Positions 48,201-59,297 of a DNA stretch of 64,000 nucleotides are shown here, piece by piece (the first letter of the stretch is position 1; the number at the start of each line of letters is the position of its first letter). A model generated the notes under the pieces. It searched no databases. It was given only the letters and a program-made list of their open reading frames with translations, and had not been told where the DNA came from. Origin of the DNA: Actinostola sp. cb2023 (Eukaryota > Cnidaria > Anthozoa > Actiniaria > Actinostolidae); NCBI GenBank assembly GCA_033675265.1, contig JAUJYZ010000636.1, positions 141,501 through 205,500 of the forward strand, given 5' to 3'. Made by a program: the position numbers and the translations under genes.

Positions 48201-51200
48201 AACCCTGGGCCCCTATACGGTTTTGGAATTCATGGGCATCGAAATCGATTCCCTCAAAATGGAAGCTCGCCTCCCCGCGGACAAACTGGAACGCTTGAGG
48301 GTAACGCTTAATTCATTTTCCTCGCGTCGGTCAGCACGACTCGTGCAGTTGCAATCCCTCATCGGTACTCTCCAGTTTGCCTGCAGGGTGGTTATTCCTG
48401 GTCGTACCTTTTTGCAGCGCATTATTCACCTCACCAGGGGTGTCACTAGCCGCTTTCATCACATTCGCCTCAACGCCGAGTTCTTTCGTGACATAGCCAT
48501 GTGGCGTTACTTTGTTGACAATTGGAACGGGAAATCGTTTTTCCTCGAGGATCAGGTGTCCGCTAGCCCTGACTTGCAACTTTTTACTGACGCGTCCGGT
48601 ACATTAGGTTTTGGCGGCTATTTCGCCGGTCAGTGGTTCCAGGGCCGCTGGCCTCCTCATCTCGGCCTTAGCAAGGCGACCGGCATTAGCATCGAATGGC
48701 AGGAGCTTTTTCCCATTGTTGTCGCATGCGTCATTTGGAAAACCAATTTTATTGGTAAACGCCTTCAATTCTGGTGTGACAACGAATCAGTCGTGCACAT
48801 CGTTAACTCGGGTCACTCTAAGAGCCCTAGGATCATGTCGCTATTGCGCTACTTAACGCTAACTACATGCAATCAAACTTCTTAGTTCGTTGCAAGCACA
48901 TAAGCGGCAAATCTAACAGTATCGCTGACGCCATCTCTCGTTTTCAGGGCGACCGTTTCAGGCAATTGGCGCCAGAGGCAAGCAAAACCCCTTGCACCAT
49001 TCCGCCTTCGCTTTTGACCCTTTGACAGCTGAAGTGCAGCAGTACGCTTCATGGAGTTTAGCTCTGAACACCAAGCGCACCTACCAGTCAGGCGAAAAAC
49101 ATTACGTTGATTTCTGTTTAAATGAATAGACTATATAACGATGCTGGAGAAATTCTGCCAGCCTCTGAAGGCACGTTGATATATTTTGCCACATTTTTAG
49201 CTCGCACGGTCAAACACGCGACAATTCGTAATTATCTAGCGGCAGTGCGGAATATGCATATCGTTAACGGCTACGGGGACCCCACGCAAGGTAAACTAGT
49301 TTTGCAAAAGGTGCTAAGAGGCATACTCCGTTGTCAAGGAGCATCACGCGCGTTAAGACAGCCTGTTTCGCCTCAGCTTTTGCTGGCAATAAAACCTCTG
49401 CTGCGCAGTTGGCTTTCAGAGCACGAGTTTGTAATGATTTGGGCAGCTTTCACGCTAGCCTACTTCGGGTTCTTGCGTTGTAGTGAGTTTACCTGTCCTT
49501 CGGTTGGTAGCTTTAATCCTCACTTTCACCTTGCCCGGGACGACATCGGCTTTCATCCTAGTTTTCACAACCCGAGGTACATGAGAGTGGTGATTAAGGC
49601 TTCTAAAACTGACACATTTCGTCAGGGCTCAGTTCTAACTATAGCTAGTTCCTCACGCGAACTGTGCGCGGTGCAGGCCATGCGCGCCTACTTCGGGGCA
49701 ACACAGCGTAACGGTCCACTTTTCGTTTTCCGCTCAGGTCGATTCCTGACCCGATCTTCCGTCGCCAACCTACTCAGGGACGCAGCGCTGGCAGCGGGTC
49801 TCCCCTATAAAAGCCTCAAAGGGCACAGTTTCAGAATTGGCGCAGCCAGCGCAGCAGCTGCTGCAGGCTTACCCGATTGGCTTATTAAGGTTTTAGGTCG
49901 ATGGTCATCAGACTGCTATCAATTATACATACGAACTCCGCAGAACGTCCTTCTGTCAGTTGCACCACAAATGGCTTGCGTTAGTCCAACGGCGCTTCAC
50001 GCCTCTTAGAGAAAACATTTATTTCGCTTGGGGGGATGCATGTCTGCATCTGTGGCGGTTAAGTCTGTCTGGCGACTTTCCCAAGCGTATTTTGCTAGCT
50101 GGTTAGCATGCTATAGTGACGTCATTGGTACGTCATTGCGTTCGACCTGCCAATACCCTTGTCCGATCCAGCACGCGGAGTGCTGGGGAGATGAGTGAGG
50201 CTTTAAAAGGCATGTTTGTTGTTATGTTTTGCACTAAGGGAGTCGTCACGCCAGGCTTGCCACGCCATCAGTTGGGCTCATTCCCCCAATTATATGCCAC
50301 AAATATGTGTACTGTTTTTGATGTGTAATAATGGGTGGTTATTAAATACTGTGAGAAGTGACATTAATGTCTATTTTACTCTCCTCCATGGGCATAGTAA
50401 AATATAGTTAATGGTACCCGAGCCAGCAGGTCACGGGTTACGTCTATCAGGTTTCAGGCTAAGCGCACACGTTCAAGGCCGATCAAGGTCACTTTAATTT
50501 CATTACCACTATTCTTGTCTGGCTTTCGGGTTTTCCCAACTTCTATCACTGCCTTGCATTGGTCAGTGATTTGCGTTTATAAACTATAAAGCATTCATGT
50601 CTCTCTCTGATAGCGCACGTGCCGTCTAGGTTTACTTTAGTACAGCCTTTAGCATTGGCTAGGTCTTTGCACCTATTGAGCAACTGTCTGGCTATAAAAG
50701 CAAGTCAATATAGAATAAATACTCATATCTGCAAGCCTTGCTGCACAGTAACAATATAGTTCAAATAATTTTCCCGCCCTCCCTCCCTAGTTTGGGTGCC
50801 AATCATTGACATTGTAATATTGTAAATGGAGTTTGTTATTGCCTAATAAACTGGGGTTACCCCTTCGGTTGGCGGTTAAGTCTGTCTGGCGACTTTCCCA
50901 AGCGTATTTTGCTAGCTGGTTAGCATGCTATAGTGACGTCATTGGTACGTCATTGCGTTCGACCTGCCAATACCCTTGTCCGATCCAGCACGCGGAGTGC
51001 TGGGGAGATGAGTGAGGCTTTAAAAGGTCATGTTTGTTGTTATGTTTTGCACTAAGGGAGTCGTCACGCCAGGCTTGCCACGCCATCAGTTGGGCTCATT
51101 CCCCCAATTATATGCCACAAATATGTGTACTGTTTTTGATGTGTAATAATGGGTGGTTATTAAATACTGTGAGAAGTGACATTAACGAACTGTTAGCCTT

Positions 51201-54200
51201 GCCGAAACTACTGATGGACACAGTTTGTAAGTATAGTTTTCTGTCGTTACCGTAATCTTCCGTTAACTAATAATTTGTCATGTTTGTAGATTTTCTACCG
51301 CTTAACGAACGAAACGAAGCGCGTCATTAACATGGTTTGAAATGGGCAATTTACATACGAAGCTAAACTTGAGAGGTCTATTGAAGAAATAGAAGCATGC
51401 GAGAATTCGGGGAAAAGACAAGATAAGTGTTAGGAGAAGCACGGGGAGTAGCCGAGTGTTCCTCGCACTTGTCGAGTCTTCTTTCAATTTCCCAGTACTT
51501 CTGTAATTCGACAGAGCACAGCTGTGTTAGTAGCGCGTGCACTTCACTCGCTAAAATTTTATTCAAAAGCACAACATAATCTATAAATTTCTTGCCATTT
51601 TTTCACCATTCTTGTTCGGGTTTTTTTCAAAAAAACATAATTTCTATATAATAAAGCCAATAGAACAGCTTCAACCATGCTCCGTTCAGTATTAAAGCAG
51701 GAAGTAACAAGAACACGAAAGAAGTGAAGGGAGAAACGCGAGCCGTTAAGTCGTTTTCGTAGGAGTGGGAAAGTTACGGTACCGTGCCGTGCCGTATTAA
51801 GAGAGTTTGATTGGATGAGATGCATCTGCACAATATTTGATTGGTTTAGAGAAGAAGCCATTTGAGTGTCACGGTACCGTAGGTTTCCCATTCATACGAA
51901 AACGACCTAATTATTATCCTTAAGTAATTAGTATTATTATTATGAAATGATATTTTCGTACCTGAAAATGAAACGGGTTCAACGCGAGGGTCCAATTCCT
52001 GCAATAAATCCCAACAAAATGAACTGGATGTTAAAACGTTATTAATTTTATACATTTTGGGCGATGACCATTCAATGGGAGACATCCCTGAGGAGAGATA
52101 AAATGATGATGTTTTATTCATAAGTTGGTAGAAAAGTAGTACTTCCAACAGACTAATAGATATGTACATGCGGACTATTAACGGCCAACCTCGGCCATTC
52201 CCTTCCAATCTAGGTATTTGGGACAATTCCGAATTCTAAAAGGGATGTTTTATTTTTGGGGACTCATTTTAATTAATAAAGAGACTTGGATATTTAGAAG
52301 GGTTGCTTCTCAAAACATCTGAGAATTTGAACTCCGTTTCATCTTCCAATCCCTTTCTCTAGCTATCCGTTTTCTCCCTCTCTTTCCTTGCATCCCAATA
52401 CTCCTCCCACTTTAAACCCCTGTCCCCCTATTATCATTAATTAGGCTGTTTCTCGGTGTTGCAGATCACCAGATGACGTCATGATTATTAATTCTTGCAC
52501 ATATTCTGCTGCATTTCTTTGTATATATCGGATTTATCTATAATTTACCGTGGGTACGGGGATCATTTGCAGTGGAGATATGGACAAATTTTGACGGTAC
52601 TATGCCTTGCACTGACACGCTGACAAACTGACAGATTCTGTCAGTAAACTGTCAGTAAACTGTCAGTAAACTGTCAGTAAACTGTCAGCACCGACAAACT
52701 GACAATATTTTCAAGGTACGATATTCCTTGCACTGACACGCTGACAAACTGACACATTCTGTCAGTAAACTGTCAGCATCGACAAACTGACAAGATTTTC
52801 AAGGTACGATATTCCTTGCACTGACACGCTGACAAACTAACAGATTCTGTCAGTAAACTGTCAGCACCGAAAATTCCTAATGTTTAGTGTTTTAGTGCAT
52901 TTTATTCCATCAACAATTAGATTACTACTGGCCAGCAGTTTTCTAGTGTCAGTGTATGTACTGAAATTCTTGAAATTACTATATATGAGCTGTAAGAGTA
53001 CTAAAGCTAGCATACCATGTACCGATCACTCTGTAGGTGTTCAGGAGGATGCTTAAATATCTAGCCCTGGTCTTTGATTCTGGTAAAATTCAGATTTCAA
53101 ATTTCAAAACAGCAAAGCATCTTGGGAATGTCACGTGACCACTCTAAATCTCACCAAAGCCTTCGAAACTGCACGAACCACATAGCATAACTTTGGTTTG
53201 ACAGTTAACCATTATTACTCGGGCCTTTCCGAAGGAAGCCCGAGCTATAAAATGGGCTTTCTTGTATATATTTGTTCTTCTTATTCTTGGTAGTACACAG
53301 AATGCGGAGTATGTCATCGTATCGGTCAGGAATGTCTGTTTCAGGGTTTCGATTGGCTGAAAACGGGGGCGATGATATCCAAACGCCTAATGAAGTAATT
53401 CTTTGCTCAAACGGGTCAAATAGTTTCCGACTAAAGTTTATTTTATTCCACGTTTCAAAAATTCAGTCCGACAATAAAATGTTTTTTTCAACACATTCAG
53501 ATTCTGAGAGCCGTCACGCCGTGGTTTCAAAAACCCGTTTAAAAGGTATCCGACTAGTAAAATGAAACACATTTCTGAGAAGTATAGATTGAAGTTTATT
53601 TTATTTGAAATATTCAGAAGGAAAAGGAATCGTAAAAATCATACTTCAAAACTTCATCAAAGCAAATAGGCCGTCATTAACGCCACGGACTAAGCAAGTT
53701 CAATGTACGAAATTCGGGGTTAACTCCGAGTCGAACGTAACACTTTTATGTTTCCAACTTGAAGGAAAGAAACGCTCCTCTCACATATGTCACACACGCT
53801 GTGATTAAAGATTAAAGCCCATACTAGTTACTCGCTAGTTTAAATTCTCTCTTTTTCTTCGCGATAAATACGCTAAAGTAACACCATACCAGAAGTACAT
53901 AATAGACACAGGAGATACATACAGTACAACAGAGGAACCTAGCTACACGAATATATCATCGGAGAAATAGGCCAGTGTTTTTCACGCGGACAAACATGAT
54001 AAAATATAGGTTTCTCCGTGTTCTTTTCAGTACGATTACAGTTGCATGATCCTTGGCGTCTGAGTCATACATCTATTACGCGACCTAATTTTAGAACCGC
54101 CACTCTGCGCTATTTAAAGCAGAATTTTTACGCTCAAAACAGGTCACTGAACGGCAAAAATACATTCGAAATCAAAACGTCCTTAGATTTTAGGGATCTA

Positions 54201-57200
54201 TTAGTTTTTCCAGAAGAAGACGCTCAATGAGCGTAGTCGGGCATTATAACAATGACAGTTGCGTGACGAGGGAGACTATTTGTGTCGGTGAGCATCGATA
54301 AAGATCTCCGACTCGTTGAGGTATGTCGGTAGTACGTCTTTAAACGTACTTGAGGTCACTTGAGGTTGCATATCTGGTTGCATATTCATGGTCGCCAAAC
54401 GGGTCGAGATTTCTATCTATGCTCACCGACACATATATACATAGTCTCCCTCGTCACGCAACTGTCAGTCATTGTCAGGTCCCTCCTCACGCAACTGACA
54501 TTGTCCTTGTCATAATGCCCGAGTGTACGCTCATTGAGCGTCTTGTTACTGATAAAAATGTTTTATATATTAGCCTCGTTTTCATGCTGATCTAGATTTC
54601 TGCAAATTTCCATTGAGCGCTATACCCCCCCTGATTATTAAAAAAAATGTGGCATTCCTTCTGAAATTGTTTCTTATTCCCACAATAATGTGTATGGAAA
54701 TTTTGGTACTTTTAAACAACTTGTAACGATCATTACCGTTGAGAAAGCGGACTGATTCGCCTGCTAGGAAGACCCTAGCGCTAGGGTTATCTCTCCCTCA
54801 TGTAAACATGCCCTAAGAGTGAACCCAGTCTAACAAACTTTACCTTAGTATGTGTGATTCCATGCTGTTGCTGGTAGTATGAATTCCTAAAAAAATATCA
54901 GAACATTAACAATTAAAGCACTCACATCAGTTAGATGCACATCAAATGTACAAAGCACTAACATTAGATGCACATCAAATGTACAAAGCACTAACATTAC
55001 ATGCACATCAAATGTACAAAGCACTCACATTACATGCACATCAAATGTACAAAACACTAACATTACATGCACATCAAATGTACAAAACACTAACATTACA
55101 TGCACATCAAATGTACAAAGCACTAACATTACATGCACACTCAAATGTACAAAACACTCACATTACATGCACATCAAATGTACAAAGCACTCACATTACA
55201 TGCACATCAAATGTACAAAGCACTCACATTAGATGCACATCAAATGTACAAAACACTAACATTACATGCACATCAAATGTACAAAACACTCACATTACAC
55301 GCACATCAAATGTACAAAACACTAACATTACATGCACATCAAATGTACAAAACACTAACATTACATGCACATCAAATGTACAAAACACTAACATTACATG
55401 CACATCAAATGTACAAAGCACTAACATTACATGCACATCAAATGTACAAAACACTAACATTACATGCACATCAAATGTACAAAACACTAACATTACATGC
55501 ACATCAAATGTACAAAACACTAACATTACATGCACATCAAATGTACAAAACACTAACATTACATGCACATCAAATGTACAAAACACTAACATTACATGCA
55601 CATCAAATGTACAAAACACTAACATTACATGCACATCAAATGTACAAAACACTAACATTACATGCACATCAAATGTACAAAGCACTCACATTACATGCAC
55701 ATCAAATGTACAAAACACTAACATTACATGCACATCAAATGTACAAAGCACTAACATTACATGCACATCAAATGTACAAAACACTAACATTACATGCACA
55801 TCAAATGTACAAAACACTAACATTACATGCACATCAAATGTACAAAGCACTCACATTACATGCACATCAAATGTACAAAACACTAACATTACATGTACAT
55901 CAAATGTACAAAACACTAACATTACATGCACATCAAATGTACAAACACTAACATTACATGCACATCAAATGTACAAAACACTAACATTACATGCACATCA
56001 AATGTACAAAGCACTAACATTACATGCACATCAAATGTACAAAGCACTAACATTACATGCACATCAAATGTACAGAGCACTAACATTACATGCACATCAA
56101 ATGTACAAAGCACTCACATTACATGCACATCAAATGTACAAAACACTAACATTACATGCACATCAAATGTACAAAACACTAACATTACATGCACATCAAA
56201 TGTACAAAACACTAACATTACATGCACATCAAATGTACAAAACACTAACATTACATGCACATCAAATGTACAAAGCACTAACATTACATGCACATCAAAT
56301 GTACAAAGCACTAACATTACGTGCACATCAAATGTACAGAGCACTAACATTACATGCACATCAAATGTACAAAGCACTCACATTACATGCACATCAAATG
56401 TACAAAGCACTAACATTACATGCACATCAAATGTAGAGCACTAACATTACATGCACATCAAATGTACAAAGCACTCACATTACATGCACATCAAATGTAC
56501 AAAACACTAACATTACATGCACATCAAATGTACAAAGCACTCACATTACATGCACATCAAATGTACAAAACACTAACATTACATGCACATCAAATGTACA
56601 AAACACTAACATTACATGCACATCAAATGTACAAAACACTAACATTACATGCACATCAAATGTACAAAACACTAACATTACATGCACATCAAATGTACAA
56701 AACACTACTTTAGCAGCCACACTGTGTGGAACTCCAATTCATCGTTTTTGTGGCATTCTTGTGAAGCAGTTCATCGTGGCTCATTGGAGTGTTTGTTAGG
56801 AAATTATATTTTTGGTACCTTATTATCACTTATTTTCGCGCGTCCTTAATTTCGCGAAAATGTCAGAGGCATATTTCGCGAGGCTTTAATTTCGCGATTT
56901 TGCAGAAAAAACGTGTATAAGGGAAATTAATTTCGCGTTTTTTTAATCATGATCTGGCGCAGTATACCAACATATTGTTTTGAATCAGGTAAATGATTTA
57001 ACAATTCACATCTTGGCATATTTTTGCCACGTTATTCTATGTACAAGAATGTAACAAAACAATTTTAAAAGATACATGTAGATATATACGTGTGCTCGTT
57101 TTAGGAGCACGACGCTTGTTATTTTGTTTGAAGCAATACGTTCGTTTTTATCACAATGTTCGTTCGTGGACTAATTGCTGATAAAAGACCTCGCCGCGTG

Positions 57201-59266
57201 ACTTTAAATTTCGCGTCGTTAATTTTCGCGGTAATTATTATTCGCGAGTCTTTAATTTGGCGATTTTTTTTCAAACGCGAAAATCGTGAAATTTAAGACG
57301 CGCGAAAATAAGTGATAATAAGGTACAGTAAAAACCCGCATATAAGAAACTGCAGATTAAGAACCTCCAGGCTGAGATTTAGCCAATTTTAAAGAATATA
57401 TAAGAACCAGTTCAGCCTGACAAATGAAGCAGGTTCTTATAGTGTGAAAAATGACTAAAGCTCAGAACACACAGGTACAGTCGGTGCCAAATATGCAGAA
57501 ATATTATATTTACTATACAGTTGGGTTGTTAATGTTTAGTGTGAATATTATATACCTTTCAGGGTCAATAGTTCACTAATTAAAACACCATACTGTATCA
57601 GGAACAATTATTGTTTATTTTATTTTTTGCCCTGTAAAGAAGAACCTGTAAAGAAGCTATTCAGCCTGACTTGGAAAAATAGGGGTTCTTTTATGCGGGT
57701 TTTTACTGTATTCGACATGTCTTAAGACGAGGAGGGTCTAATATATCACTAGGGACTTTGATCATTTATGCCATACATGCAATGACTCTGGTCATATTAT
57801 ACTTACACCCCTTTATAGACAGCTGGTTCTTCTACAATTTTGACTTGCACATTTTTGGCCTCTAAAAATTCTAACATTAGCATAGGAGGTTATCAATAAT
57901 TGAGATAGTTCGGGACCATTCGATTTCATCAATGAAATTTACCACTAAAAAAATCAATAGTCAAAACATACAATAAAACAGGGGAAGACCGACTCTGCTT
58001 CTGACTTAAGGGGGATATTCACGGGAGTGTCTTGTCACTGTCTAAGGCAAAAACGTAAATGTATGCTTGGCTAAAGAATAGGGCATGCTCACTGAATTTA
58101 GGGTGGATCACAAGAGTAGTAAAGGAGGGACGAAATTAGCCGGAAGAAAGGGCTGCCAGCCCAAAATTGGACTGCAAATTTGGGCGGCTAATGGGCGTGG
58201 CTAAAAAAGGGCTGCTCTTTTGTATATTTTGGGCTGTGCATAATTAAAATAGTGCTGTATTAATTAAAAAGGAGTGGCAGGTTTGTTATTGTTTTGATAA
58301 ACCCTCTATTGTGTTGCTTTGGCGTCAATAGGCCATATGCACTAACGGGTCACGTGACCCAACTTTCTCAAATCAAGCAGCAGTGTCAAAATGAACTCCA
58401 GAAATGAAAAGAGCAGCTCGATATTAGTAAGAAGGTGAAATTTCAGGTCATAATTTTTGACACAGGAGAAATGACATGAAATATAAAATCGAGTGTTTTC
58501 TAATAATTTGTTTGGAAAATGCATTGGATGGCATTTTTTGCCATCCAGCACATTTTTCCATACGAATCTTAATAAAATTTGCAATTTTATATTTCATGCC
58601 ATTTCTACTGTGTCAGACGTTATGACCTGAAATTTCGCCTTCTTACTAATATCGAGCTGCTCTTTTCATTTCTGGAGTTCATTTTGACACTGCTGCTTGA
58701 TTTGAGAAAGTTGGGTCACGTGACCCGTTAGTGCATATGGCCTATTGTCCATTTTACCACAATATATGAATTTCTCGCATTTTGATTGGTCGAGAGCTGT
58801 GGTAAATAGGAGTACATACCACAGTATTACGTCATCAGTCGATCGTCTGATGCAAAAATTTAATTTTGGCAAACGCGCGCGAAAAACATGTTTTCAGCTA
58901 CATATTTTACAGTGACTAAGAGTACATACCGAACTGACTATCGAAAACCACAACCATAGTTACTCAGTGTAATAATAATAATAATAATAATAAACCTTAA
59001 TAGTTCGTAGCAACTGCCAAATGTTAAATCAGTTACAGCTACATTCTCCACAGTTTGTTCTTTCATTCAAGTAAAAACTGCTAGATCTATCGTATCAATG
59101 CTTATAGATTCACAGCGATAAAAGTGAATTTGTTGACTTTTGGACACTGATAATAAATCCATCACTTGAGAAAGTCCACAGACCATCAAACATTCCGCTG
59201 AAGAAGTACTGTTCTCTATGGATATTTCATATTTTTCAAGACATGTTCACCACGACCTCGTGCCCC

Positions 59267-59297
<31 letters not shown>

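Larger units (their letters stand above)
45807..51185 (+). mobile_element. DIRS-order (Ngaro/PAT-like) tyrosine-recombinase retrotransposon
   Basis: A 5.38-kb element with split direct repeats: A1 45807-46211, coding 46234-50009, B1 50053-50367, A2 50368-50774, unique 50775-50869, B2 50870-51185. It encodes a SAP/zinc-knuckle gag, RT with RNase H, and a tyrosine recombinase. I see no integrase, protease or methyltransferase. A-B-A-B split repeats without methyltransferase point to the Ngaro-like side of the order. No target duplication, as expected for recombinase-mediated insertion. A1/A2 and B1/B2 differ by very few bases, so the insertion is recent. Antisense in GNPTG intron 4. Confidence 0.93.
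45639..51382. mobile_element. older inverted-repeat element split by the DIRS-order insertion
   Basis: 45639-45685 (AATAGACCTC...AAATTGCCCATTTCAAACCATG) and 51331-51382 are inverted copies. Next to the left arm is a 100-bp palindrome (ATTCTCTGGAGAATTG...CTAATTCTCCAGAGAAC, 45690-45790). The retrotransposon lies between the arms. Confidence 0.7.

Noticed and set aside
48213..48579. Antisense frames within the RT region
   Set aside because: Shadows of the reverse transcriptase coding frame.
54946..56444. Open frames up to 496 codons ([11 protein letters not shown] repeats) and antisense frames over the same bases
   Set aside because: A 33-bp tandem repeat of three-fold length keeps several frames open on both strands at once; it lies in a GNPTG intron and shows no conserved protein.
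54914..56707. CRISPR-like appearance of regularly spaced repeats (also 1-1670, 33392-33878, 38935-39911)
   Set aside because: Units are contiguous without unique spacers, no cas genes exist, and the DNA is eukaryotic.
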